From contig NC_134508.1 of the NCBI RefSeq assembly GCF_027942865.1, forward strand, positions 32,981,466-33,045,465: a DNA stretch of 64,000 nucleotides, in the 5' to 3' direction. Position 1 is the stretch's first letter; every line of letters starts with the position of its first letter. This DNA comes from Odontesthes bonariensis (taxonomy: Eukaryota > Chordata > Actinopteri > Atheriniformes > Atherinopsidae). The notes beneath the pieces were generated by a model. That model was given only the letters and a program-made list of their open reading frames with translations. It searched no databases and had not been told where the DNA came from. A program made the position numbers and the translations under genes. Positions 48,450 to 61,240 of this stretch are shown here, in pieces.

Positions 48450-48535
48450 GTAATTGGAGAGCATTCCTCACATGGTGCCAATGCCCCAGCATACAACACA
48501 GTGTGACGTAACTTCATATTTTTTAAATGCTTGTT
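48450..48535 (+). repeat. Dispersed repeat, copy 2
   Basis: tggagagcattcctcacatg, gtgcc, gccccagcatacaacacagt and gtgacgtaacttcatatt match the segment at 29033-29115. The family is not recognised. Confidence 0.55.
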
Positions 48536-48712
48536 TCGACTGGAGGACTTTTTGGCTCTTGCTGCTGTCTACTGCAGGCAAGACACTGACAACTCATAAA
48601 TACTTTACACAACCCCACTTAAAAATAATTCAATAAAGAAACTGTTATTTCCTTTTAATTGTCAATCCTCTTACATTTAGTTAAATATCAAAAAAGTCGT
48701 TATTTTTTATTA

Positions 48713-50365
48713 TTTAGTTAGACATGTGCTGAAGGCGGTGAACCCCAGGAAGGCGGCCGGCCCCGATGGTGTACCTGGCAAGGTGCTAAAAGCGTGTGCT
48801 GACCAACTGGCTGGTGTTTTCACTGATATATTCAACCTGTCCCTGTCGCAGGCCATCATCCCACTCTGCCTCAAATCCTCCACCATCATCCCAGTCCCCA
48901 AGAAGTCAGTAGTGGAGAGCGCTAATGACAACAGGCCTGTTGCACTTACGCCGGTGGTCATGAAGTGCTTCGAGAGACTGGTCTCAAAACACATCAGAGA
49001 CTGCCTCCCTCCCACTCTGGACCCTTACCAGTTTGCCTATAGGGCAAACCGCTCCACAGAGGATGCCATCAATATCGCGCTACACACTGCGCTGAGTCAT
49101 CTGGAGCAAAGGGAAAGCTACGTGAGGATGCTCTTCCTGGATTTCAGCTCAGCCTTCAACCGCATCATCCCGGAGATCCTATTCCAGAAACTCTCACTCC
49201 TGGGCATCTCGACCCCCACATGCCATTGGATTAGGAACTTCCTCACAGACCGCCCTCAGTCTGTGAAATTAGGCCCTCACCTTTCCTCCACTATCAAACT
49301 CAGTACTGGCTCCCCTCAAGGCTGTGTACTGAGCCCTCTCCTGTTCACCCTGTACACACATGACTGCTCTCCGACCCATCTCTCAAACACCATCATAAAG
49401 TTTGCGGATGATACCACCGTGATTGGACTCATCTCAGGGAGAGATGAGTCTGATTACAGGAAGGAGGTTAACAAATTGACACTGTGGTGTACAGCAAACA
49501 ACCTGCCACTGAACACCACAAAAACGAAAGAAATAATAATGGACTTCAGGAAGGGAAGAGCTGTCCCAGCCCCGCTTTACATAAACTGGTCTGTGTGGAA
49601 AGGGTGAGCTCCATAAAGTTCCTGGGAGTGCAGATCTCCGACAGTCTCTCCTGGTCTGCTAACAGCACAGTGGTGGTGAAGAAGGCACTGCAGCGACTCC
49701 ACTTTCTGAGGGTCCTCAGGAGGAACAACCTGGAGGTAAAGCTTCTGGTGCTGTTCTACAGAGCCACCATTGAGAGCATCATCGCGTACGGCATCACAGC
49801 ATGGTACGGAGGGTGCTCAGCAGCAGACAGGAAAGCGGTACAAAGGGTGATCAACACAGCCCAGCGGATCACTGGCTGCTCCCTGCCCAGCCTGGAGCAC
49901 ATTGCCACTTCTCGCAACCTCAGCAGAGCGGACAGCATCATAAAAGACACATCCCACCCCAGAAATGACGTGTTCGACCTGCTTCCGTCTGGACGACGTT
50001 ACAGGTCACACAAATCCAGGACAAACAGGCTCAGGGACAGCTTCTATCCAAGAGCCATCACTTTACTGAACAATAGAAATAAATAGTTACCAAATCTTCA
50101 CAGTTCATTCATCACCACACGCAATGAGAACTGTGCAATACACCTCATGTGCAATTTCATACCATGCAATTCCGGAAAAATGTGCAATATTTTATATTTT
50201 GTTACTGTGCCTTCATTTTATTTAATTTTATCTCATTTTATTTAAATTTACTTTAAACATAGTCTTGTTTTAAATTCTGATGTCTTATAAGCACCTTTGG
50301 AGATGCAACCAAATTTCATTGTAATGCAAATTATAATGACAATAAAGGCGATTCTGATTCTTATA
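48713..50365 (+). mobile_element. 5'-truncated Rex1-like LINE
   Basis: It starts inside the reverse transcriptase domain and runs through the coding end at 50086 to a 3' UTR ending ataatgacaataaaggcgat then tctgattc, the short-repeat tail style of fish Rex1/CR1-group elements. It is markedly GC-richer than its flanks. No target duplication could be confirmed. Confidence 0.85.
48726..50086 (+). pseudogene. Rex1-like reverse transcriptase, frameshifted
   Basis: The first frame (48726-49607) has [90 protein letters not shown] and [12 protein letters not shown], so the catalytic FADD is present. A base change near 49590 shifts to the second frame (49484-50086), which continues [19 protein letters not shown] and TAWYGGCSAADRKAVQRVIN, and ends LRDSFYPRAITLLNNRNK. 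The N-terminal endonuclease is absent. It is one frameshift away from a continuous C-terminal two-thirds, so it is a recent but dead copy. Confidence 0.9.
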
Positions 50366-53300
50366 TTTCATATATCAGATATTCCAATATTCTGAAAAGA
50401 CTGTAGTTGAACTGTAATCAAACACATAGAGCTGTTCTTATGAGAGCATCAAAGAGGGCATGAACCTAAACCAGGATGCTTTGTGTGCCTCTCTCTGGCT
50501 TCAACACGAAAATGTACCTCTACATGCTGCATACAAATAGATATGCAGCCACAAACGGAGGTGCACACTTCTTCCATACATGAAGACGCCGCAGGTGAAC
50601 ACACACCTGTGTGTGCACAATCGTTTCTCACTTTGATCCTGATCTTTCTAGCACGTTAAATTTGTTGGTTGATTTTATCTTCTGCGTCTGGCAGCATTTG
50701 TTGTGGCATGTGACATGTGACACCACACCGCATGATGGAAGAATAAGCTCTCCTTATCACACCAAACCAAAAATATGTTTCCTTTTAAAGAGGAAGCGGT
50801 AAAAATGCTGTAAAAGCATGACCGATGAACAGCTTTTGAGGGTAGGAATTCATGTCAGAAATGTTTAAGCTCCCTGCTTGAGTTTGACTGCTGTTTGTTA
50901 CATTGCCACAACAAAGCATCTTGTTCAATGGCATCTGCCACCTATCACTGTACTTCCTAAACGTTTTATAGATTTGAGATAAAAATAGAACAGTTTACAT
51001 TCATGTCAATTGTTGTATGAAAATGTTACCAGCAAGCCAACGTGCTATCACTGACAATGTTGATTTTTACTATATAATGCTTACCCTTTTAGAGTAGCAT
51101 TTTTATGTTTGTTAACTAACAGGGTATTTAAATGGCATCATGATAGGTTTGCCAATATTTAAAAACCCAAATTACCAGAGATATTTAAAACTTCTCTGAA
51201 TCACAAATGTCACAAAAACACATTAAAGTTATCTAATTGAATTTTCACATGGGAGATTCTCCTGTTGGTCCTAGAGTTGGAGTCAGAAGACAAACCGGTG
51301 CTACGGAAATACATTAAATAACGATCTATTCAATACTGCATGTTATATGCTGAAAATTATGTGCCAGCATCATGGTGAAGTGAATCTGCAGTTTTGCTGG
51401 GGTGGACACAAATTTCCTGATTTTTACGCAGTTGCATGGAACATTTATTTGTAAATACATGCCTTATAATTATCATTATTTTAGACCACTATACTTTTGT
51501 TTTCAGTTGTTATTTGATTAGGTTTCAGCAACAAAAGACTTTGTTGGGTCAAGAAAGAGATCATAGTTTTGGATCATCTTTTCCAAACGTTTCTGTCATC
51601 ATCACCAAGTTTTTCAGCAAAAAAAACGTGACATGAGTAACAAACAAAGTGATGTTTAATATCAGTATTAGTTATTTAACTTTTTTGTGTTTGTCATTTA
51701 AATGGGTTTGCTATTAATGCAATACAGAATTGCTTTTGAATTGTTTTCAAAAATGATTTGAAAACATTTTTTTTTTCAAACAGAGTCAAAAAAAATAATA
51801 AAACATGGAAAAAACTAAAAACAAACAAACTCACTCACAAAAACACAAAAACGGCCACAAGGAACCGGGAGTAGCACGAGAGAGGGTAACTGTGGGATCT
51901 GGCAAATGCTGAGCACAAACCGGGAGACTAAATCCTGTGGGGAGAGTGATTAGTGAATGACTGCAGCTGAGGATAAAAGAAAACCGGTAAAGGGAGTAGA
52001 GCTAATGATTAGACTGGAGAGAGACTGAGGAAATGTGTGAGGAAATGGCAAAACTTAAGAAACAGAATGGAAAAACATCAAAATACACAGATCGTGACAA
52101 TTACTGTCTTTCCTGAAACTGCATGAAATATCTTTGTTTGGTGTCTGGTGACTTTTTATATTTTTTTTTCATGTATATTAACGACTGCAAGTGAAACTGA
52201 AACGAGGGTGAGAACTTTGTTCTCAATATTTGTAGAACATTTTGAGCCAATACAATTCTGATGCAGAAGTGAAATTTTTGCAGCTCTGCTCCATATTTAA
52301 TAGAAATACATTGGGAAATCGCTAAGACACGCCATCATTCTGGTTTAGATGCCAGAAAACCAACCTACATTAGTTGAGAATTATCAGATCCTTTCTCTTC
52401 AGCAAACTCATGTCAATTTTCCCTAAAGCAACAGATTTTTCAGATGCTATTGATTAGACAGTGTGAGGAAATTCACAGAATAACCCAGAGAGACTAAAAA
52501 CTAAGCCCAGTTAGAAGCTGAGAAAAGATTTATTATCTACCCTCCAGTCTCTTTTTTTTCTCTATTCCCCCTTCCTTAAAGCTGACGGATATCCAGCTCT
52601 ACGTCTTCACTCAGCCGTGTACGTTTGCCCTCCCATTTCCCTGCTGAGAGGTCAGCTCTGTTCGTGTCTGTTGGAAAGCTTCCACAAGAGCTACATCTTT
52701 AGCCATACTGAGCTAACAGCAGGTAGTTTTGCTGTTGCTGCTGTTTGAAGTGATTCATTTCATCCCTCAACTTTGAAGAGCCTTATACAATGAAGAAATT
52801 TGAGTGTAGCTTGAAAGTGAGGCACCAAATTATTATACACATTATTTCACAATCTGTATGCGTTGCGCTGTGTTACCCCTTCTTTTTTAGTCTTTTTATA
52901 GAACAAACTTGTTTTGGGGATGGCCTCCTGGCTGTCTCAGGGAACAAATGACCTCGAAGGTTAACATCAGAATTTTTTTGCCTGTGAATCTCGGGTTAAT
53001 GTCCTGTGATATTCTCAAAGGGGAACAAACAAACAGAGCTCTGTCATTTGGGTCTAAGTATACAGACATTCAGAGAATTATAGGCTACAGCACATATTAC
53101 GATGATCATGAAAGGCTGATTTGCGCAACTCTGTTTTTCTGAAGGTAATAGTTTCCGGTAAACTTTATTAAATCTTTACCCAGTGGTCTCATTCTCTGTC
53201 TCGGCAATGCTGGCTGATTAGATGGGAACTGCAGGGCTCCAAATTGCATAGAAGCATAATGATTTACTGGCTGGATTGAGAGAAAAGTGGTATTATAACT

Positions 53301-54150
53301 TTTGCAGTGTGATTTAAAATGTCAATTGTGGACCTGGAGACTCTTACAGCAGGTGGAAAGAACATCATAGACATGCACAGGAATCCTAAAAGGGCGTCCA
53401 AGTGTCAGCGAGCACAAACAATTTAGCAGCACAAAACCCTCACGGACAGACACAAAATCCTGTTCACATGAAATTATTGTGCTCCAGTGTAAGAGTTTAC
53501 TGTACGAGGAGCCTCTCTGTGACTTGCACAGTGAGCATGTCGTTGTAAAGAATAGTGTTCATGAGTCACTCCTGTCTTTAGCCTGAGGCTCAGCATCCAG
53601 CCAACTGAAGGACGGGATTTGTGTTTTATTTTAGTCTCTCTAATATGCCGTGAAGACACCATTATCTTGGACATGTTGTATTCCAGAGCTCCTATTCTTT
53701 AAAATGCCACAGAAGATGTGGATGACTTAAACAGTTTCACCCTCATCAGTGTCATTGAGATTATTAGATGTGTCTTTTTGTCTTTGCCGGCCTAAGCAGT
53801 GTGTGGCTGAATGCGTTGTCCTTGATGAGCGAAGGATGTTATCTTTTCTGTCATGCACACACCAGCCACCCATAGAGAAGGGGTGGGCTTGCAAGGAACT
53901 TGGCTGATTCAGGGCATGGGGAATACAGAGCTCTGTGTATGGCAAAAGTTGCCTGTGAATACTAAGAATGTTTCACAAAGGACCCTTTTGTCAGCGTCAG
54001 GTCCCTTTGAGGAGAGTCATAAATAGCATGATCCCATCAGCTTTATTCCACCAAGTCACTGAATACTATAAAAAAAACACACTTGGTTTGGTTAACAAAA
54101 TTAAGACAAATCGACAAGTGGTTGTTAAAAATATGAATATGCAAAGTTGA
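50366..54150. other. Gene-free stretch
   Basis: About 3.8 kb with no recognised exon. The ankyrin-repeat exons of a full-length anks1a would be expected upstream of 55.7 kb, but no ankyrin-like text was seen here. Confidence 0.45.
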
Positions 54151-54154
54151 GGTT

Positions 54155-54490
54155 TTAAGGAATGATATCAGCTGTTATGCTGCACACAACTGGAACAAAC
54201 TACCAGCAGAACTGAAATCAGCCCCAACTGTAAGCACTTTTAAATCCAGGTTAAAAACATTTCTCTTTCGGTGTGCTTATGGTTGAGTTTATATTTTTCT
54301 TTTTCCCCTCTTCTTTGATTGCTTTTAACTGTGTTTTAATTTTTATTTAATTTATTTTCTCTTTAAATTGCTTGTTTTTATGCTGCTTTATGCTGTTCTT
54401 TTAAATGCCTTGTCTTTATGTAAAGCACATTGAGTTGCCTGTGGTATGAAATGCGCTATATAAATAAAGATGCCTTGCCTTGCCTTGCCT
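54155..54490 (+). mobile_element. 3' end of an L2-like LINE
   Basis: The plus strand encodes WNKLPAELKSAP, then STFKSRLKTFLFRCAYG and a stop, the C-terminus of an L2-type polyprotein. It is followed by a T-rich 3' UTR, the tail motif gaaatgcgctatataaataa, and a (TGCCT)n tail at 54470-54490. It is a different subfamily from the LINE at 33.8 kb, judging by the C-terminal residues and tail unit. Confidence 0.8.
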
Positions 54491-55615
54491 AAAGTCAACG
54501 ATCATTAATAACGCTCGTTTTCACCATGTGGTGTGGTTTTGGTGGGATCATCTGATTGTCTGAAGTTTGCTGATGACTTTAAAAAACAGATGCTTAATAC
54601 AGTTATGTCAATCTTCGTGGGATCCCCTGCAAAGGACTTACACAACATTAGGCAGTTGGTTTTAATGTTATGTCTGTTGGTTGCGTATTCCTTTGTTCAC
54701 AGCATCTTGGAAACCTGATTTGTCAGATTTGGTTTGTTTCTGAGAACCATCTGGGAAGTCGCTGTTTGCAAAAGCAAAGCAACATGCCAACAAACCAAGC
54801 GGGTGACATAAACTATATAATAAGAAAACAAATTAATTTTTCGTGACCTCAGTCTCCAACACACACACAGTCAGACACACAGAGAAAAGAAAAGAGGAAT
54901 CTCCCTCCTTTAAAACGGAGCAGCTACCCAGTGCATCAGTAACCTGATTACCCCAGCTGTCACTCTGAATGTGGCCAGGCTTTGGGATCCACTCGTTCTT
55001 TGATCCTCACTTCCAGATAAAAACCCGTTCTCCTGAAGATTGGAAACAACCTCAGAACAGGACAGACACAAACGCATGGAAAGGGAAAGAACCGGGACTT
55101 AAACTCAGGAGGTAAGAGAATGTGGCGATGAAGACTTTTTTTTTGTTGTCTTTATTTTGACTTCATTTTTCAGTTATTAGGCATTTGGATATATTTTAGA
55201 CTATTAAAGACACATTTCAGAGTTTCTGTATTTCTGAGGTTAGAGCTGCGTGCCTGTTAGTGCAGCGTTTCTGCACATACACACAAGTATTTCTGTATTC
55301 TTGTTCCATCTAATCCTGGTTTATCATCTCACTTTCTTCTGGAACTGTTCATCGTTAGGCTTTCTATGACCACACAAGATAACTGGCCTGACAGTGGATA
55401 GGAGAAAGTGTAGGAGTTTCAAAGAAGGCAGCTAGTCACATAGGGGAGGGTAACAGGATACAACTAGTGGGTGGACCTTAGTTATTGTTTCCGTGTACAA
55501 CAAGTGTCTCACTCATATGCTGTCTTTCCCTCAAACAGGAGAACTTTGTATGATTGTGAGCCTGTGTCTGCACAGAGTCTACAGTACTTATATCTTATGA
55601 ATCTGTGCTTTTCAG
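54491..55615 (+). other. Upstream region and possible 5' UTR intron of the anks1a exon
   Basis: A potential non-coding exon ends at 55111 (aaactcaggag followed by gtaagag), and a good acceptor (gcttttcag) precedes 55616. This would make 55112-55615 a 5' UTR intron. The transcription start is not determinable. Inference only. Confidence 0.35.
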
Positions 55616-55742
55616 CTGTCTCTACACGACCACAGGTTTAAACACTCCACAAAGACTCTGGAACACTGTTTGAACTAATTGAAAAAGTCAGGATACCGCA
55701 GGAAACTGAAGACCCTGGGCTGCATTTAGCAGCTTCAAAAAT
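55616..55742 (+). other. 5' UTR of the anks1a first coding exon (probable)
   Basis: It lies between the candidate acceptor at 55615 and the ATG at 55743. The sequence atatggcag around the ATG has A at -3 and is a fair initiation context. Inferred from splice-site text only. Confidence 0.4.
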
Positions 55743-56036
55743 ATGGCAGAGCGCACGCCGGATACCGACCCCACCAAGGTGATCCAGAATCCAAAGGATG
55801 ACATGCAGGATTTAAGAAAAGTTTCAACAGAGTCTGCATCAGCAGCAGTGGTGAAAGAGACGCCTGTAGACCTGGGGCTGTTTCGAAGCTTGTCCAAGTC
55901 GGACTCTGACTTGTTGTCGTCGCCGATCGGAGAGGAGAATGGATGTCTGGCCAACCGCAGTGGGTCTGTGTCTAACTGCAGCTCTGCGCAGCTGTCCGTG
56001 GATCATATGCCTTCCTTTGCCTCTGAATGGGATGAG
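55743..56036 (+). CDS. anks1a: anks1a (Odin) alternative first coding exon, partial gene
   Basis: 98 codons from an ATG at 55743 to a phase-0 donor after GAT GAG (gtaata at 56037). ANKS1A is a cytoplasmic adaptor with N-terminal ankyrin repeats, two SAM domains and a PTB domain, acting in EGFR and Eph receptor trafficking. The second half of this exon (LFRSLSKSDSDLLSSP, then GSVSNCSS and SFASEWDE) matches the segment just before the SAM domains of ANKS1A, where I recall LSRSLSKSDSDLL, SNCS and SPSFASEWDE. The first 44 residues (MAERTPDTDPTKVIQN and on) do not match, so this looks like an alternative promoter giving a short form without ankyrin repeats. The next exon (IMSSIGEGIDF-like) was not found before 64000. 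Conserved position next to snrpc and ilrun supports the identification. Confidence 0.72.
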
Positions 56037-59000
56037 GTAATACACAAGCTGTAGGGATGGGAAACAAGCAGGAGGGTGTAGAGGACAGAGGGAGTGGCAC
56101 TTTGGAGTGTGTTCATGTTGTTAAGAGAAAGTGAATTAGCGAGTGGAAGAGCAATAAGAGAGGAAACACAGGATTAGTGAGGAAAAAAGACAAAGGGGAG
56201 CAGCACATTTCATAAGAGAGGAAGGAAGAGAGGGAGAGCAGAGGCAGCAGTAGGACCGGGAGTCCAGCAGAAGCAGTAATAGAGTAACTTTACTCAGGAT
56301 GTTGGCGGAGAATGCCTGTGGGCGAGTGCTTGAATGCATGAATGGCTTGATCACTTGCACCGACCTCCCTGTAGCAGCTCTGGCATCCAAGACTAATTGG
56401 GCTTGTGCTGTCATTCCACATCCACTCAGTACATGTCTCAGGGGCCGACCCACGCTTCCACTGTCTCATCCTACTCTCTTCTGGCTCCTTTGCTCCGTCT
56501 TGCACCATCGACTTTCTGCCCACTGTGAGCAATCCTTCACCCCGCCTTATATCCCAAAAAGACCTTTAATTGGGATTTGTTTTCAGCACTTTGGAGCATC
56601 AATTCAATGTACTCTCAAGCAGTGCAAAAACCCTGAAATGAACTTATGATTCCTATCCAAAAATGTTAAAGCTAGAGACAATGGCTGATAACTGATAATG
56701 TATTTTTAAATTGCACAGCTTAAAGGCTAAAGAGTATGTAGCAGAATGAAACTTTTTTGACATGTTTTACCCAGTGTTTTACCCCCATCATAATGATAAC
56801 ACTCGTTTAACTTTAATCAGATCACCAGTTTCTCTGTCAGACCTATCTTGGTGCTGATGTTATTACTCCAATTCCACTTGAAGCATTGATACGCACTGAC
56901 AATGTGAAGTGGGTGGGCAGCAAGTTAAACTAATATTAATATCTGAAGCAACTACCAATGGCTGCAGATATATCTTTGACTGATGTATGGCTCCCACACA
57001 GTTGGGTTGGGAATTACGCCATGCAGTTACTTAGGAAGCTATGGCCTGGAATGTCCATGTTGCACTGCCATGTTTGTAAAGTAGAGTGGACAAAGCAAAC
57101 AAGAACTCTACAATGGGCATTTTAAGTCTTTTCCCCTTTTTTAGTGGCCAACATGACTACATGTTTATTGTATATTTGAAAAAAAAACACAATAAAACAA
57201 ACCACGGATGAAGAACTCTTTAGATCACAGATTCTACTCCCTTTCATACATTGCTAATTGGTTATAGCAGCATTTGTGGAAGTCTAAAGTAACCCCTCAT
57301 GTCTTTGTATATATGTATATATGTCTTGAATCGAGTACATTCTTCAACCCATCCTGAACCCTCTCAGACAAGCTTTCTTGTCATTTCTTTAAGTAGTCTT
57401 CTTAGCTCTTCTTGACAGCCATAGGTACAAGGTACAAGAACAGGACTGAAAATGAGTGAAAAAGCTGAACTTTTTTTTTAAAAACTTCAGAAAGTCTGGG
57501 GAACGATTGTTCAGGAACACTCTACAAGATTACAGAACAGTCTGGCTGCTTGGAAGCAAATTATAAAGAAATGAGTGAAGGTTCAAGACATTTGCACTGT
57601 GCTGTACATCACACAGCAAACATTTCTAAAAGCATGCACAGATAAGTATGCACACACTGTTTGTCATGTGCTTGTTCGTATTACATCCTGACAACAAGAG
57701 CAGTAATGTGCCTCCACAGACAGCTTACATATTCTAAAATTTTTCTTGCATTTGTGCATGTCCCTCTTTGTCATCTCCTCGTTCGCCTTTGCCTGCTCGC
57801 TGCTCCGCGCCTCTGCTCCCTGACAGAACTGTTTGTTCAGGCCATTCTGGGTGGGGTGTCCTGTTCTCAAGGGCATCCTGTTTTGCAGCTGTTACAGAGT
57901 GTCTGTTTCTCCTCCACATTTCAAGGAATTTGTTTGGGTTGGGGATGTGAGATTGGATATGGGCGAGGGCAAATACTGGCTGTGTAACTCAAAGAACTAT
58001 TCAGGCTTGGAAGCCATGCTTCACGTTTGGGATTTTTCTGGCATGAGAACAAAATTGGTCAAATAAATGTTTTAAAGAAACATAGCAAACAATGAGAAGA
58101 ATTTAAAGTTTAAAATGATAAGGCACTCAAGTGCAAAAGTATGACAAAAAAAAGGCGCTGGTCACCGAATAAAGACCAGTGTCACAACATCTTATGATGT
58201 ATTTCTGTCCTTGTAGCTTGTAGAACAGTTTGACAACATGTAGACACAGAATCAGAAAGTTTCTGGAAAAGATTTTGTTCGAGTATCTTTGGAGAGCTGA
58301 CATTTCTTTTTCTTCATGGCATCCCATAGGTGCTCTGTGGGATTTAGTTCAGGGCTCTGGGGGGATCAGCTAGTATACTGTGAATCATCCTCCTGCTGAA
58401 AGACTGGGATCAAATTTCTTGGTTCCTTTATGTCATACCCAAATTCTTCTATACACTTTAAACTATTGAAAATGCCAGCTTTTCTCCTGTGCTCATTCTC
58501 TTGCTAATTTAATTTTGGCTGTCTTATTCTTAAAGCTAAACAGTTTCTGTCGCTTTGTATTTTTCGGTACTCCTACATATTGATCCTATTTAGAGTGCTC
58601 TGGTAGCTGAGCAAGATATCCTTGCTCCTGTTTCCCACTTTTTACTCAATATTATGTGGTTCAGGCTATTATTGACCCTCCATTTTAAAATCTTTGTGAT
58701 CCACCCTTTCGTGGGGGGTTGAAGACTGAGTTTGTGCTCATCTGATGAATAGAAAGGCTTTCTCTGCTCAGATAAAGAATTCTTGACCTTTTTCTCTGAG
58801 CTCATTTCTCTTATCTTTGACCTTTTTGGAGTTGCTTTTAACTAAACTCATCCAACACAATTTAAAGGAGATTTACAAAAAGTCAATTACTACCTTAATT
58901 CACTGAGTATTTGATTAAATAATCACATGAACCTCGGGGGAAGTTTGCAGAAGTTGAACTTTTTGGAGCCACTGTTTATCAGGAGTTGATCAACCATCAT

Positions 59001-59767
59001 TTAACATTAATGCATTAAGGAGACACATGAAGTTAGAAGGAAGCCTCGGCTTCCGTTCAGATACAAAGAAACAATCTTTTAAATCTGCACACAAACAGCC
59101 AAATCACTGAATACAAATGCTGGCATTCAGATAATGTTATTATAAAAAGAGGCGATGTGTTTAAATGTAACCTTTACACCTCATTGACATTTTCAGTGCA
59201 GCACATGCGTTTGTTCTATTATGTCTGCAGTTTATAGATCCGCATACCATTTTTGTGTTTCCTGTTGTGGCGAAAGGACTTTGTATTCTGTTAAAACTTT
59301 CACTCAAACAAAAACAAGCTGATGTGATGAGACAAAATAGTCTTTCTATTCAGAAATAGTCAAATAGTCTTTTTGTACATTGTGATATCCTCTACCTATC
59401 CTGTCAGCTTTGCTTGACTTAATAAATCATTCTTTTGACATGTGACTGGGACATGAATGCCTTTTCTCCATTACTGTTTAAAGTAGGCTTGTGATGAAAT
59501 TTTTTTTTTAAAAACAGTGCAATTTGTTGCCAAGGTTTGTTTTCCATTAGTCCCTCGTCTTTTGATATTCTGTAGAGACCCTAAATTCTGGTTTTAGGCC
59601 TTAGACATTGTAGCTTATGTTGATCTCATTTACTGTGAAATTGTGTTTGATTAAATTGTCTCTCTGGTTTCTTACAGTCAAATACTTCATGCACAAAACA
59701 ATCCTTCATTATTTACAAAAAAGGAGCAAAAGTTTATAATTCCAATGCAGTTTATAGTATACAATTT
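56037..59767 (+). other. Probable anks1a intron
   Basis: Follows the donor at 56037. Apart from the repeat at 57340-57612, no exon or named element is visible. The frames at 56299-56649 and 57661-58066 have no recognised domain. Confidence 0.5.
57340..57612. mobile_element. Short inverted-repeat DNA element related to 29225-31765
   Basis: The left part cctgaaccctctcagacaag, then tttcttgtcatttctttaa, parallels cctgaaccctctgagataag and tttcttgtcatttcttta at 29242-29277. The right part (gtctggggaacgattgttca, then attacagaacagtctggctg) parallels 31640-31689. It is therefore a shorter relative without the nested insertion. Confidence 0.6.
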
Positions 59768-59768
59768 C

Positions 59769-59856
59769 AAATCAAATCAAATCAAACTTTATTTATAAAG
59801 CACTTTTCATACATTTAAATGTAGCACAAAGTGCTATACATGTTTAAAAGCAGCCC
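59769..59856 (-). repeat. LINE 3' tail fragment, minus strand
   Basis: aaatcaaatcaaatcaaact, then ttatttataaagcactttt on the plus strand, is the complement of an L2-like tail (aaagtgctttataaataaag plus tttgatttgattt repeats). The body is very short or too diverged to follow. Confidence 0.5.
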
Positions 59857-59923
59857 CCGTCCCCACCCCACCCTGCCCCACCCCAGCACATACACACAAA
59901 CAGACATATGTACACACACACGC

Positions 59924-59950
<27 letters not shown>
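59924..59950. repeat. (TAA)n microsatellite
   Basis: About nine copies of taa. Confidence 0.9.
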
Positions 59951-59956
<6 letters not shown>

Positions 59957-61232
59957 ATATTTTTTTATTATAATTTTAAATGCCATTGTCATATTCAGAA
60001 GATTTCTGGAGGTTTAAGCAACTTAAGTTTGCCTAACATCACTTTAGCTAATTCACGAGCAGCTATTGCATGCTAACCAGTAAATATCAAATATGGTGAC
60101 CTGGCTGAAACTATTGCTAGTATTTAAATAAACAAGCCAAGTTATCGTCAGCTAAACATAAGTTAAATCAGCTTATAAATAAATATTCTAGATATCTTCT
60201 GTGTTTTTTTATATATATCTAATCAATGTTTAGTCACCAAAATTTGGCATTTTAAAACATTTTGGCACCAGTTTAATCATTTAAAGCTTATATTTTATTA
60301 TTTTTACTTGAACAAGATTTGAATGCACCACAGATAATGCAGGAAGGGGAGTACAATCCAAATTCCCCAAGAAAAACAAAAGTGAGACATATGTAATGAG
60401 CCAAATGCAGAAGTAGGCATATCATTATAGGTGTCTCAGAATGTTCAAATTAACACATTTTTAAGCAACCAGGTGGTACTGAATTTTACATTTCTGGAGG
60501 AACTCATGGAGGCTATAATACAGCACATATTGTTAAGAGAGTTGAGTCCATGAAAAACTGTGGCTGAGTAAGTATGTTAAATCCACACACAGTAAGTGAA
60601 TATAATTTCAGATAATAACCAGCATTATATCCAATTTCTCATGTTTTTGCCTTGCAAAAATGTATGAAAATTGTAGATTTGAGCAGCTTACAGTTGACTG
60701 TAGAGACCAAATGCATGCCAGCAATGTACTTCAGTGGCCATTGAAGCATGTAGGTTTTCTATATCTATGCAGGGTAGGAGATAGAGGGAGGGTCAGTTTA
60801 CTCTATTGCTTGTGTGAGTCTTATCTGAGTATGTGCCACTCACATTTGGTAAAGACAAGGTTGCATTACATTGTTTTGGGTTGGTTGTAATTTTAGAACA
60901 TTTCTTTAGTGTATTGAGAAGACAGAATACCTGTTGGACAGGGTATTTATTGAAGAGCAAATCATTTGTCCATTTTGAGACGAAAAAAAAAAGTAGAATA
61001 TTAACACATCTTGGCAGACACTGATAATGTACTCCTAAAATATTCCACAGATCCCCCAAATCCTCAATTTTACCCTGGATGTTGAACAGTATCACAGTAT
61101 CAGAAGAAATTTATTTGAATGTTTCTGTTAAAATGTCTAACATCTAATATCCTTCTGATCGGGTCTAATCATTGACACAAACAGGAAACATATACCACTA
61201 AACAGCATACTGGATTCATACAATGTGATATA
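59951..61232. other. Gene-free stretch
   Basis: AT-rich, no recognised exon or bounded repeat. Presumably still within anks1a. Confidence 0.45.
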
Positions 61233-61240
61233 GATATAGA

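Noticed and set aside
48710..49015. 101-residue minus-strand open frame
   Set aside because: Antisense shadow of the Rex1-like reverse transcriptase.
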